A stretch of DNA of 64,000 bases from Amaurobius ferox (GCA_951213105.1 OX578140.1:122695985-122759984); one strand, 5' to 3'. Shown: positions 45,079 through 58,089, counted from the first letter of the stretch. Made by a program: numbers and translations. Notes: a model not told the origin generated them from the sequence alone.

Positions 45079-46359
45079 AATTAAACCTTCCATAGAAATA
45101 GCATTATGCAGATGATATATTTTCCGCAAATTTATTAAGAAAATTATATCATGATGCTTAGCAACGCAATTAAATCAAATGTATTTATTGGGTAGACGAT
45201 TTTTATTATTTTTTTCCGATTTAAATAATAAAAAAATTGGTATAAAAGAAAATTTTATAAATGATCGGAATTTCATTTTTAACTAGATTACATCAATTAT
45301 AGCTTCCAGGTTTAAATATTGCGGGAATTCATATTTCAATTTAATACCTCACATGTTTTATTTTGGCAAAAACTCATGTGTTTAGTCAATTAATTCATAT
45401 ATTGCTTTTAGTCAATTAACTCACATATTGTGCTTAGCCAAATGTTGAAACAGAATAAAAGTGATAATACCATTTTAGCGCTTTCATTTTAGTATATATT
45501 GATCCAATTTCATATATATTTTATAATTTGCTTGCAAACGGGTTCAGGATGTTTTATTCTTCAGATCTGCTTGTAAAGATAATTTTGTATAAAAAACACA
45601 GAAAGGAGAATTAAATTTAGTAGAATTAAGTGAAAGGAGAATAAAATGAAATATTTTAATAGAATGTTTTGAGTAACAATATCATTCGGAATACTGCTGG
45701 AATTTACACATATTTTATATCATGCAATGTCGGGTATATCTGCTATTAACTGTATACTTAAAATTGAAAGTTGTGCATCTGTCTGTCTATTTATCTCAGC
45801 ACGGTAAAACTCACTCATTTTCTTTTTGTTCGCTGCAAATTCTGAATTTTAAGTTTCTTCTGTTATATAATCAGTACGAAGAACGAGCATACTGCTAGTC
45901 TTTTATAAAATATCACAAAGCTAATAACATTATTAAAATTATTTTAACATATTTGCAGGAAACTGAATAAATTATGACAACAAATTAAGTACACTAGGCA
46001 AATACAATAAATAACACAAGCAAACCTGATAAAATACATATTTTAAACATTGAATAATTTTAAATACTTAACAATGCTTAATTTTACAAGTGTCTAAGTA
46101 GTTCTCTTAATGAGACAACTATAACATTTTAAAACTAGACAAGAAAACTCTAAAAAGTTTGCTGACGTTATAATTAGCAACAAAACAATTTAGAATTCAA
46201 TTAGCTTTAATTGAAAGAAATTTAGACAAGAAGGAATAATAAAATTTAAATATTTTGAATGGCATATATTTAAAATAATACGTATATTAAATGACACGAG
46301 AAGAAAAAAAAAATTATAAGCACTTACTTCTAAGGAACACCTACACTCTATACTATCTT

Positions 46360-46400
46360 CCCTTACACCTTCTGGTAGGTCGGACGGTCTGGGTCTCAAC
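46360..46400 (+). mobile_element. Severely 5'-truncated SINE tail
   Basis: Only the last about 40 bp of the SINE body (CTTACACCTTCTGGTAGGTC GGACGG...) and one CAAC remain. It is flanked by ACTCTATACTATC and ACTCTATAGTATC, a 13-bp target duplication with one change. Confidence 0.8.
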
Positions 46401-48170
46401 TCTATAGTATCAATGTATCACGATAAAAGTTATTTTTATCCAATGTATCACGATTTCCATGATTTAATACAAATTTTGCATAAAAAAGTACACAAAACAA
46501 AATGTAACATAAAGGAAACGTGACTAAAAAAAAATGCTGACCGTTACATCCACGAGCCAGCTACTCAATGACTTCCTTCTTTGTGTGGGCTAGTGGGGAG
46601 AATTTTCCAGAAAAGAAGGTCAGGGGAAATTCCAAGTCCAGCTTTGGGCCTACATACCATGATGCGGTCCACTTTCGGGGGGTTGTGCTCTGGCTTCAGC
46701 TATCAGGGGTGCTCAAGAGAAAAATCTGATGGGACGGGTGAGATGGCCAGAAGCAAGGCCACCTAGAATAAACCTTGCCAGAAGCAAGGACTGCAGCACA
46801 CGATCGACCAAGATGTCGACCATCCAGAAGGAATAGATAGAGGCGGCATGACGTCACAAAGTTGTCTGCAAGATCAGAAGCGAACGTCGCATGGTAAACC
46901 CATGATCCAATATGCGACAGGGACGCAATCACGTGACTGGTATCCACTTCGCTCTATGCTTACAGTAAAGCTCGTATTATAAATGCTCATTTCTGTTGGA
47001 AAATCTTTTTACCGATATATTGTTTGTAGATGAGTTCCTTGCACATTTAAAATTTGTACTAATCTGCTGTGCGAATGTATTAACCAATACATAAAAGTGA
47101 GATTGAATCATCTAGGAAATTGTTTAAATGTGATATTCATGGAATTAAAATTCGAAACAAAAACGAAAAATAATTTTTTGCTAAGGGGCAGTAGTTTCTT
47201 TTTGTTGTTGTTGTTGTTGTTGTCGTTTATTGTAAAAATAAATATACTTTGTTGTATTTTGATTTCACAGGTAAAAAAGTAATTATTATGTTGATTTCAC
47301 AGATGAAAAGTAATTATTAAATCAGAACTGAATTTTTCTCAAATCTTTTAAGATATCTGAGCTGAAAGCTGAAGATTAACTTTTCCTCGAAAAAACCTTT
47401 GTTTTTAACACGTCATAAAATATCCTTTGATTACTCCCATGTTTGTTTTTAATATTATGTTTATGAAAAATAAACTCTAGTTTTATGATCCACTAGGAAC
47501 GAATTAACGCGTAAAGAAAATAATTACCTCGATTTATAGGTTATTGAATTAGCAGACTTGGAAATATAAGGCAGGATTTGTTTCAGAAATTGTTTATTCT
47601 TAGACAAAAGTCAATAAAATCCCCCCCCCCCCCCACCTTCTTCCATATTTTTTTTTTTATATTATGTAGCTATGAGCAAAAAATTAAAAAAAAACTTACA
47701 AATGCGTCTTTTTAGTAAATATATTTAGTGTTATTAATAACATATTACTTTTCAGTATTTAGAAAGAAAATTGAATAGGGGTTTTTGCCTGATTTTTGGA
47801 AGTTCCCCCTATGGGTGGGTTCTGTGACCATGGTCATTGCAGCCTGAGCTAAAAACGCTGGCTAGGTGGTAGAACTAAATGTGTCACTTTCCATAGAGGT
47901 TTACAAAATTATGGAATTTTATGGTGTGAATTTCCAACTCAATTAGCTTTATAAAAATAACAAAAAGTGTAACATTTACTTTTAGGTATTTTTACCAATA
48001 TTAAAAATGTCAACAAATTTCTCTCGAAACCATTTCTGAGTTATATCTTGAGTTCAGAATAAAGTGAACAGTCTGAGGGAGAAATTTCTATGCACGAGAC
48101 TTCATATAGTATAGTAAACAGGGAATGAATAATGAAAAACTTGACAAATTAATAACAAAACAAAATCCAT
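46401..48170. other. Unclassified; GC-richer segment at 46,540-46,960
   Basis: About 420 bp with balanced base composition and CpG-containing words (CACGATCGACCAAGATGTCG, ATGACGTCACAAAG, CAATCACGTGACTGG) stand out from the AT-rich background. It could be an old LTR or regulatory DNA, but I found no LTR pairing. The rest shows only a (TTG)n tract at about 47,200 and a C-run at about 47,622. Confidence 0.4.
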
Positions 48171-49195
48171 CCATGTATGCGTACATTTTCTGCACTAAAT
48201 ATGCACAAAAACATTAGGGATTCCAGAAACCCACAACAAAATGATTGGGGGTTCCAAAAGTGTCTCGAACCCACGAACTCGACGAGCTGTAATAAAATAT
48301 ATTTCTGCTGCTATTTTAATAATTTCAACGCCCCATTTTCACAGTCTCCCGAAGACATTGCAGGCCCATCACTGAACGTGATGCTGTACCTTGTATCTGA
48401 ATCTAACATATGGAATAAAACTTTGTAGCACTATTCCTTATGTTAATCGAATTTATGATTATAAAATAAACATAAATCGCATTTTAGATTCCTATTATCA
48501 TGAAATCCAACTTCTTCTAATAAATTTCTTTATAATCCAATTTGTTTTAACATAAATGATTCTTTCAAAAATTTAATTGGCTTTTGAATTTTGTAGGAAA
48601 GTTTTTTAAGTTAAACTTTAATAATAACTATTCCCTTATAGTATTATAATGTACTTATTTTATTTATCAATAATTTATGTTATGATGAGTACTTATAGTT
48701 AGGTTTGGTTTTGCAAAATAAAGTATATTATAAACACTGGAATTTTAAGAAAAAACAGAAGAAAAGAAAATGCAAGTGTTCCGCAAGGAAAGAAAATTTA
48801 GAATAATACGCTTTCCGTCCTAACTCGTGGGCGTATATCAATATATGTAGATTGACTTCTGTATTGCTGTACTACTAGCTAACATATTGTTATAGTTTAT
48901 CTTCATTCTATTAGATGGCAGCACTGATGCCTTAATTTCCATGTTTGAAAAGGTGGTTATTCTTGCACATGCGCACGCATATGTCTCAAGGTATTTTTTA
49001 TGAAGTAGTCAAACAGGTGAAAGCAAATACCAAATACATTGAGAATTAAGGGTGTAATCTGTCTGCGATGTGTTGGTAGTATATGTGCAACTATGAACGC
49101 TGTTTTGTCTTGACTTTGGAATTATATCATGAGGATTTTATCAAACTTTCAGTGTCGACTTCTGCTTATGTCTTGGTGAAATTGTGCTGTGAAAA
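48171..49195 (+). promoter_or_regulatory. Upstream region of the FERM gene
   Basis: Probable promoter and 5' leader of the gene beginning at 49,196. It contains TTAGATGGCAGCACTG (about 48,913-48,928), similar to a CTCF site, and GCACATGCGCACGCATATG (about 48,966-48,984), similar to an NRF-1 site. No TATA box can be assigned with confidence. The 83-codon ORF at 48,177-48,428 is unsupported. Confidence 0.35.
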
Positions 49196-49348
49196 ATGTT
49201 GCGATTTTTGAGCAAACGTTTCAGCCGCTCTACACGAGGAGCTAAAAGTCGTGGAAACGACAGCAAAGCTTCTGCCAAACCTGGAAAAAATATTTTACCA
49301 TGTAAAATAATATTGCTTGACGGTTCCGACATGTCAGTTGATGTACAT
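49196..49348 (+). CDS. FERM-domain protein (EPB41L5/Yurt group), first coding exon
   Basis: 51 codons beginning MLRFLSKRFSRS, an arginine-rich start like that of Yurt and EPB41L5 (MLRFLSRR / MLSFFRRT). A short linker follows, then LPCKIILLDGSDMSVDVH, which matches the first beta strand of the FERM F1 lobe (CRVxLLDGTDVSVDL). These proteins sit under the lateral membrane, bind Crumbs, and limit apical membrane growth and help form septate junctions. The start is supported by an in-frame TGA two codons upstream (TGA AAA ATG). The exon ends in phase 0 at a strong donor CAT|GTAAGTAA. The rest of the FERM domain should lie at higher coordinates; I could not recognise exon 2 within the remaining 14.6 kb. 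A related FERM protein (EPB41L4-type) remains possible. Confidence 0.83.
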
Positions 49349-52130
49349 GTAAGTAATTTACCTTTTAATATCTGATATATTATGTTTTAGTTTTAAAAAG
49401 ATTCATTGGCTGCATGCTACAGCTTGCTTCAAATTGAATTTTACTAGATATATCTGGTTAATGAAGGACATTATTTCTCACTAAGTCAAATTTCATAAAC
49501 ATCTTTATAGATTTCAGTGAGAAAAAAATATTTTTAAATTTTCCTAGCGTTGTAGATTTGTTTTTTCAATCCCAAAGATGTCTATGAAACAAGAAAATTA
49601 TTTAACAAACATGTACCAAAACACTGTAATTTAGTACATTTGCATTATTTTGATTAATGATGTCACAAAAATAGATATTGCCAATTTCATTACATTTAAG
49701 TACAATTTTTATTAGACATGGTTAGTCTGCAATTTGTCAGAAATGTATATTGGCAAGTTTGTCGTACAAAAATTGTGTTGTGTTATTCCTTGATTTATAT
49801 ATTATAGCTACAGTTATTTTCCCTGCAGTTGAGAAACTTTTCGAAATATAATTTTCCATAATGTTTGTAGTCTAATAACATTTTGTATTTATAAATTCTA
49901 AACATTTTTCGCAACTTAAGATTTTTATCAACAACAAATAATTAGTTTTCGAAATACAACTTCATCATTTATAGCTTTGTATAGTAAAATTTTGCTGCCA
50001 TAAAATTCAATAGAGTATATCTAATATAGTAAGAAATTTTAACTTTATTCACATTAAATTTATTTTTTTTTTCAATGTTAATTTTTTTAAAAGCTCATAA
50101 TGCCAAATGAAGTAGCATAGCATATAATTCTTAGCTCGATTTTTTGCTTAATCATAATTAAAAGAATTCTTACCTTTAAACAGTGGCAGCTCTTGATGTG
50201 GCACATAATAAGTGTTGCATCACTTAAAGTTGGGTTATTATTATTCGGCAAATTTTTTACTCATTTGGTTATTTTTAGATAATATTTGACAATACTTGTA
50301 TCAGTACACCCATTCCTGAAGTCATGAACTGCCAAAGCTTTTAAGCAATATCATTCAAAGCATTATAATTATTTGAAAATGAAAGATCTATAAATCTCGA
50401 AAGGTGTACATTTTCATTTTAATCACCCCAAAATAGTATCTTACAGTGAAGTAAGTCCCTTTACTGTAATCCCAAGCATTTAAGAGTTTTGTTTAAGGTG
50501 GGGGAAAATTATGCCCTGCATTGTTGAGTTCAAAGTAAATGTCTACCAGAAAAAATTTAAATTTCTTACTTTTAGGATTAGCTGACGAGTAACAAAATAC
50601 ATAAAATCATGATTCACAGGTAGTGGGGAATGATCTGTTAAACATTTTCATGCTTTTATCCTTCTCTTCATGTATAACTTGAAAGTGTTCATGTAATTTC
50701 ATACTTTTTTGGAAGTACCTCACCGTTATTTCTTACTATATCCTATTGTTTGTAATATTTGATTTATTTTGTAATAACTATCGGTAACGTAACTACAATT
50801 TTGGGGCACCTGTACACACACACACACCTTCCCCCGTCCCAACCCTTTTGGGCTGATTTTATTAAATGTATTTAGAAATAATTTACAACTGATGAATTTA
50901 GTTCTTTCTGGAAGAAATAATATACTATTGCATCACATAAATATTTTTTTCCTTTCTTTGTAGAAGCCAACTTGTAATAAGCTATGTCATATTCTTTTTT
51001 CTGGCCACTTTAAATTGCCAACAGGCCTCAATCACTTAATCGTAATTGTCGGATAGAATTTATTTTTTAGTCTTTAATAAGTTTTAATTTTGTTGCATGA
51101 CCTTTCAACAGAAGTGATGGTGGCTGACAGAGTTAATAACTGCAATAATACAGAATACAGATGAACAATCCCTTTTTATCAATTTATATTTGTTAATATT
51201 TCTGCAAAATTTTTAATCACCTATAGTTTCAGATCATTTTTCATCAAGGTTTTTAATTAAATTGAATGGTATTCATGAAATATTTACAGCCAATTAGAAT
51301 TTTATGATATGCCATTTGACAACAAAAGCGAATTTTACAAATATATTGAAATAAGACTCCATAAATTTTGCAATCTGCTTTTACTCCATGTTTGGTGATT
51401 TTTATATTTTGACTTATTCCTTTCAAGTTTAGTATAATAATTCATACTACTAGAAACTTTACATTGTTTTTAATATCTATTGCCGTTATTTACTTACTAA
51501 ATTTATGAAGTGTTGAATTTAAGCTTTATACCTAACCCTTGATTTACATGGTACATTGATTCTATAAAAGTACCAAAAAATGAAAATTGAGTAAAGCAAA
51601 ATTAACATGATTTTAATTAAAAACCCATTTTGTTATTCTTAAATCATGTTAAACCAAAAGCATACTGTGTATATTAAAAATATGTAGCATTTAACCAGGC
51701 ATGCAAAACTGAAATCATACAAATCAGGTGCAAGTTTTATTTTATGTTGTGTATCAATATTGCTAAAAACAAATATCAACTTTTGTTTTTAGCAATATCA
51801 ACATTTTTTTTATCAAAGAAATATCAACATTTTTTTGCACAATTTTATTACTGGGAACCCTCCTCTTAATTATGATAGAAAAAATGTACAACAAAGCAAA
51901 TTTAATATTATTTGTATTCAAAACAAATTAAAGATGTAAACAAACACATCAATGAATTTTCCACAGAAATACCAAATAAATGTAATTAGCTTAATTACAA
52001 TATTTGTTTTTATATTAAGGCCATATTTTACATTTCTATAGTTTCTAAAGTTTGTCAGTCAATTCATTTTATAATTGAAAACAATAAAAGCGTGAAATGG
52101 AATCTGCAAAACTGTTTAATTGTTATGTAA
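49349..52130 (+). other. Start of intron 1 of the FERM gene
   Basis: Begins with the donor GTAAGTAATTTACC. It is AT-rich without ORFs, tandem repeats or transposon motifs that I recognise, and is unusually free of the repeat families seen elsewhere in the window. Confidence 0.6.
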
Positions 52131-52800
52131 AAAATCTAATGTGGGCAACACATGACTTGCCTTATATAATGCAATGAATTCACTACTTTTAAAGTTAAAA
52201 AAAATGTTATTCTTATAGTAGATACTTATACTCTTTCCAAGATATTGAATTTTCTTCAATTATTAGTCATTTTCATTGATTTAGCGTCATATTTTTCCTT
52301 CTGGATTTTCGTTAATTTGGAAACATTTAAAAATGTTGCCAAGTTGGTGACATTCCACTAAATTCGTCGACAAATCTCACCAAGCGTTATGGACGGGGAA
52401 ATAAGTTATTCTTGCAGCAGATAAATGACTATTGTGCATTCAAATAGAAAAGTATTACTCAAAGTATCTTTTCTCGTGAATGGAACGAGTAAGATCCATG
52501 AGAATGATGTTACCAAATTTATCCCATAATATTACATATGAAAAGTAAACATGTTTCTCAACAGTTAATATTTTTTTTTAATTTATGGGATTTTTTTTTT
52601 GATAAATTTATTGAAAAATGTGCAATATCTCGAGAACGGTTCGTGCTAGTGTTCTAAAATTTATCAATCGTTTTCTTAGGAAAAAATACATAAATGTCTA
52701 TTTGCGTAACTTTATTAAAAGTTCTGATTTTTTGAAAATTTCACTCGAAAATTTAGGGGGGGTTCTGAACATTCGATTGGGTTTTAAAACAATAGGCTTG
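52131..52800 (+). repeat. Family-1 repeat, copy E, 3'-truncated
   Basis: Starts AAAATCTAATGTGGGCAACA and runs to TTTTAAAACAATAGGCTTGG, ending before the microsatellite core. It lies head to head with respect to the following copy F across about 460 bp. Confidence 0.82.
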
Positions 52801-53261
52801 GTTTATCAAAAATATGGTACAGTTTATAAACATATAAAAATAATTTTAATATTCATTTTTTTTTATTATATTAAATTTTTTGTTTGAGTGAGTTTTTGCT
52901 TTACTTTGCATACTTTCACTCAAAATAATATATATATATATATATAAACAGTAAGTGACAAAAATGTTCAGTTGTTGAAAACCCAGTTTATAGATTATTT
53001 GCAAAACTTTATAATTTTTGAGGAATTGTCTTATCAAGTTCAAGAAGATTGAAATTTTTTAATATATGTATTTATAATCTGCTAATTTCAAAGATAAATT
53101 GACTGAAATTACATAAACGTATTGCAAATTAGAATACATCCAAGACAATTTAAATTAGATAAGCCTAAAAATAGTAAAAATATCAACTTCTGCTAACCAG
53201 ACATTAAAAGTGATAGCAGGATTAAGAATTTTGTGTTATTGAGCTCTGTATCTGTTCATGT
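52801..53261. other. Spacer with short (TA)n
   Basis: AT-rich with a (TA)n tract at about 52,925-52,947. Nothing else is visible. Confidence 0.5.
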
Positions 53262-54690
53262 GGAAATGCTTCAAGCATCCCTGATCACAAATCGAACATT
53301 TTTGAGGTGATGCCTGTGTGTGTGTGTCAGAAAGTCTGTGGATAAGATATCTCACTAAACAATGGAGCGATTCGAATGATCAGTATCAGCTGTGTGTGTG
53401 TATCAGCGAGTCTGTGGAGACGATAACTGGTGAACCAATAGACCAATTCGAACGAAATTTGGTACAAAAATTAAAATCCGTGAATACTGGAAGCGTATTG
53501 TTTTTATATGCAATCGAATGTTCAGAACCCCCTAAATTCTGGAGTGAAATTTTGAAAAATTCATCAAAAAATTAATATGTTTAATAAAGTTATGCAAATA
53601 GTCATTTCTTATGTAATTTTTCATTAGAAAACGATTGACACAAATTTTAGAACATTAGCATGAACCTTTCTCGAGGTATTGCACATTTTTCAAATAAATT
53701 ATCAAAAATCATATAAAATATAAAAAAATATTACCTATTGTGAAATATATTCACTTTACATAAGTAATATCATACGAAAAATACGGTGACATCATTCTCG
53801 TGAATCTAGTTAGTTCTATTCATGTGAAAAGATACTTTAGGTAATACTTTTGTATTTGGATGCTAATAGTCTTTCATCTGCTACAAGAATAACTTATTTC
53901 TCCGTCCATAACGCTTGCTGAAATTTTGGCAGAATGTCGCCAATTTGTGGACTTTTTTAAATGTTGCCAAATTAATAAAAAAAATGACACTAAATTAATG
54001 AATATGACGACTAGATGATGAAAGTTCAATATCTTGTAAAAAACATAAGCGTAGACTATAAAAATAACACATTTCTCCCCCCATCCATATGTAACATTTG
54101 GCAAGAAATTTAGCGGGACATCGCCAACTTGGTAACTATTTTAAATGTTGCTAAAATGACAAAAATGTCACCAAATTGATAAAATTCACACCAAATGGGA
54201 AGTAATGACTCGCAAATTCTGATTTCCATCATATGACGGGCATACCTTCTAATATTATATAAGAAATACTCTTCTCTCCGTTTGTCTGTAACACTTGATG
54301 ATGCATTTGGCAAACTTAGCGAATAATTTAGCAAAGTATTTCCACCTTGGTGATATTTTGCCCCAGATTGACAAAAATATCGTCCAATTGCAAAAATGAA
54401 ATTAATGAAAATTATGCCTAATTGATGACTTAATTATTAAGGTATTTTAATATATGGACTATATCGCTTATTGAGGATGCTATCAATATTGATAATTGTT
54501 TATTTAGAGTTGCTCGAAGTATAAGTTAATTGAATATTTTGAAATAGTTTTACATGTTGTCACCCGGAAAATCGCCAAATGTCTACAGAAACACATCGCC
54601 GTGGATCTTATACATTATTTTTTGACTGTAAAACTAGTAAATTCATTGCAATATGTACAGAAAGTCATGTGCTGCCCACATCAGATTTTT
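53262..54690 (-). repeat. Family-1 repeat, copy F, with reiterated internal blocks
   Basis: A reverse-oriented copy from CTTCAAGCATCCCTGATCAC to GTCATGTGCTGCCCACATCAG. The TTGGCGA-type block is repeated two or three times between about 53,900 and 54,580, making this copy longer than the others. A TGTGTG core region is partially duplicated at 53,315-53,405. Confidence 0.8.
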
Positions 54691-55423
54691 CCTTATGTAA
54701 AAGGGTTTTAATGTTCCTTTGCTCTGCAATAAACTTATTTTTAATCAGTTTTTTAATTTCAAATTTGAAGAAATATATTTTCAAGTAAATTTCTGGTTTG
54801 TATGTAGAACCGAACTTCTTAACCAAAAGTCAAGGTCTTTCTATGCTTATTCATTTTGAGCACAAGAACAAAAAATAATTTTATTATTTTGTAGTCTCAT
54901 AGACCTTCAAGGAATGGACCCCAGGTTAGGAACCTCCTGATCTAAACTATAAGCAGTGCTGAGAATCTCTTCTAGTTCATGATAATTTTCAAGCTTTACA
55001 TTCCTTGAAGTTATCTGTGCACTTTTCAAAACTAACATAAATTTCTTGCAAACACTGATATTATATATTTTAGTTCAAAGGATATGTGGAAGCAAGAAAG
55101 ACAATCATAACAGTTTTTAATAACAACGTTTATCGCACTTCACAACTGATAAACTCTAATAAACCGAAAACTGGTCTACCGTTCTTGTTTACAGACCTTG
55201 GAACATTATTCCAAAGTTTAAAAAGCGGAATCTGCTCTAAACAGAATTCTGCTTAATATCCGATTTTAGTTTATCGTTAAACGTAACCTGCTCGCGTAGC
55301 TGGCACTTTTATTCAGACAGATTCGGTTGTATTTGACTGATGTGACCAATCGCGATGTCTATCATCAGTCGTTAAAAATCGCCAAGTTTTGCCAAGCGTT
55401 GCAAATAGACATGTCAAATTTAG
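54691..55423. other. No recognisable feature
   Basis: Unique AT-rich sequence. The short stretch 55,080-55,340 is less AT-rich but contains no supportable exon. The target duplication ATGTCAAATTTAG of the next SINE ends at 55,423. Confidence 0.45.
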
Positions 55424-55822
55424 TTGTTGAGACCCAGACCGTCCGACCTACCAGAAAGGTTTAAGGTAACTGTTTGGACGGCCGGGAAGTGCCACCCAAT
55501 TTAGACCGGAACCCAGTGGGGGAGGCATCCACAGGGACCGTACCCTCCTTCCCCTACCACCAACCTCTCGGAAGGACTTACGGACCCACATGTTTAACGT
55601 GATCGTACTCCGCATGAACACGCGGCAGTTGTGGCAGCGTGCAAATCCAGCGCGCAAACCACCGAGCTGCCGCGCCCGAAATGTGCCAACAGCACGCGGT
55701 GTTCCCAGGTGGAAACTCAACCGCGCCCGATGCTGCCTGATTTCGGTGATCTAACGAGAACCGGTGTCAGGCAGCATCGGGCGCGGTTAGTACTTGGTTG
55801 GGTGACCAAACTTGGGTGGGTG
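55424..55822 (-). mobile_element. 5S/tRNA composite SINE with inverted 5' end
   Basis: On the minus strand the copy has (CAA)n-derived tail TTGTTG, body, tRNA-like head without box B, and 5S head (to about 55,767). At that point a second 5S piece of about 55 bp (CAGGCAGCATCGGGCGCGG, TTAGTACTTGG) follows in the opposite orientation. The entire structure lies between identical ATGTCAAATTTAG duplications (55,411-55,423 and 55,823-55,835), so the inversion arose during insertion. Confidence 0.9.
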
Positions 55823-55929
55823 ATGTCAAATTTAGTGTAATTTTATTCATTTTTACTTCCCTTATATACCTATACTTCGATATCCAATTATCTCGGTATA
55901 TCTGCTGTGCATAAAAGCTGATTCCCAGT

Positions 55930-56440
55930 GATTTTCCCTTATATACCTACTATGTATATAAGGCAAGTATAATGTATAAGGATAGTATTGTGACGAGGTC
56001 GAAAATTCGAGTTTTCGACGGGAGAGCACGTTTTAAGCGTCCTTGAACACGAATCAAACATTTTTGAGATTATGTCTGTATGTGTGAGTCTGTGGAGACG
56101 ATATTTCACGAACGAATGGAGCGATTTGAACGAAATTTGGTACAAAAATTACAACCCGTGAGTACTGGAAGCCTATTGTTTTAAACGCAATCAAATATTC
56201 AGAACCCCCTAAATTTTTGAGTGAAATTTTGAAAAAATCAAAACCTTTAATACAGTTACGTAAATAGTCATTTCACATACAACTTTTCGTTAGAAAACGA
56301 TTGTCAGAAACTTTAGAACGCTAGCATGAACCCTTCTCGAGACATTGCACATTTTTTATTGTTTTGTGTAGTGCATCTGATTTCAAAAAAAGGGAAAAGA
56401 CAAATTTGTCGGAAAGTTATGTTGTGCCCACATCATATTT
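55930..56440 (-). repeat. Family-1 repeat, copy G, internally deleted
   Basis: Terminal hairpin region at 55,938-55,975, CGACGGGAGAGCACG, the GAACCCCCTAAATTTTTG block, then a jump from GCACATTTTTTATTG to GTTGTGCCCACATCA. Confidence 0.78.
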
Positions 56441-56911
56441 TTTTTTTATTGACAGACTATCATTTTCCGTGCTTTCTGTTTAATTTATTAAATTTGAATG
56501 CATTATTTCCATTTCTTATCTTGGAATCTTAGGTAGTTTGTTCGTCAGTGAGAAGGAAAGTGTGTGCGATCGGGGGGTGTCACTTCTCTGACCTTTTTCA
56601 TTTGCCTCCTGAATGCTTTCTAATCTCTTAGGAATCTTTGAACTGAATGGTTTCTTTCCACGGCCGTGTTGTCATATGTTGACATGACAACAAAGAATAA
56701 GGGAATATGCGATACTTTGCTATCTACTACCATTGTTCCAGGAATTATATTTCTATGTCTCTGTAGGCAAAAACGCACGTTACAAAAATACTTTGACTTT
56801 TTTCTTCAATGCGATAAGTCTAGAGCTAGCTGAACGTCGAAAAGGAGCTTTAAACTTCAGGTCTATTCGCCCCCTGAAGAAGGAAATCCAAGCATTTCCG
56901 AAAAGTACGTC

Positions 56912-56968
<57 letters not shown>

Positions 56969-57725
56969 CGCGCACCATTGTACGCGGATTTATTTATCGT
57001 TTTTAAGCTCTTCAAAAGTGTCACTCAAAAATATTTAGCAAAAAAAAAAATGCTTTTTCATGTTTTATATTACCTTCAAATCCAGACAAAATAATTCCCC
57101 CCCCCCCCCTCCCCCGCTACCTATTCGAATATTTTCTCTTGCCATTCACATTTTATTCATATAGTTTTTCTTGACTCATTACTCTAATTTTTTGTCTGCT
57201 TTCATTCCGGATTATGTACATAACGAGACGATGAAAAAGCAAAAGTACAACAATCGTGAGAATCCACAATGATTAACAAGCTCTTCAAATTACGAGGATT
57301 TTCAAGTTACTGGAATTCCTATTTCATTCCTAGTATGAATTCGTATATGATGTATGTATGTGTGTTGTGTAATTGGGGACTTTTTGTTTTCCGGTTCATG
57401 TTGATTGTGTTGGTCTGGTCGTGTTCGCCCAGTGTGCGATTGTCTGCGGTTATGTGAATTCGAAGTTCATGGAGTATGTTCTGACATTGGACTGCTGCTT
57501 CTTTGTTTCGTTGGCAATTTTTTTGTTGGGTCGGTAATTATTATGATAGGCTGCGCTTCTTTATGAAGGTCTGTGTTCTCTTTCAGTGTCAATATCCCAC
57601 CGTCTGGTATCGTAATATGCTCCGTTGGTTTTTATTTGCGAATGTCATTCATGAAGACCAACCAACCTGCTGAAACATTGTGTATTTTATAGGATGTACA
57701 ATCGATAAAAAATTAAAAAAAAAAA
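56441..57725. other. Unclassified; (TA)n at 56,918-56,966 and C-run near 57,100
   Basis: 56,700-56,905 is less AT-rich and ends in CCCCCTGAAGAAGGAAATCC, but no conserved protein is recognisable. The interval holds a TA microsatellite and a poly-C tract. Confidence 0.4.
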
Positions 57726-57765
57726 AATATTTGATGTGCCCATCGCATGACCTTCCTTACAAAAT
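57726..57765 (+). repeat. Family-1 5'-end fragment
   Basis: ATTTGATGTGCCCATCGCAT followed by GACCTTCCTTACA is an altered copy of the family-1 start. The rest of the repeat is absent. Confidence 0.55.
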
Positions 57766-58089
57766 AACAGATTTAGATTCTGCAGGAAAACGAGAGAGAT
57801 GACTGCACGGGATCGGGCCTGATTAATGCACGGGCTCCAGGGCCCCTAAATTTTGCATGTGATAAAAATTTTAAGCATAAATATTTTTTTCATCAATTTA
57901 CAATCGGTAATAATATTAGTTTTTATTTTACATTGTAAAACATGTTAATAGTTTTGAATATTATATATCCTTTATATTACTTTGAAGTAAAAGGTTTGGA
58001 AGTTTTCTACGTGTACAAAAGGGCATTCGGGGGCCTGCTAATATTCCCCAAATTTGGTATGTGTTGATTTTTACCACGTGTTTGGTATG

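Larger units (their letters stand above)
42785..46190 (+). repeat. Dispersed long repeat (family 3), copy 1
   Basis: About 3.4 kb whose sequence is paralogous to 61,665-64,000. It starts near CTTGTAGGCCCACTGCGAGT and shares all later landmarks: ATATTCATGAAATTT, TACCTCAGGGGCTTTG, TTTTATTGCTACAATTTCTT, TCATCATCACGGTAGAAC, GATGATATATTTTCC and GGGTATATCTGCTATTAAC. It contains the two SINEs at 44,302-45,078 that the other copy lacks. No coding sequence; class unknown. Confidence 0.85.
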
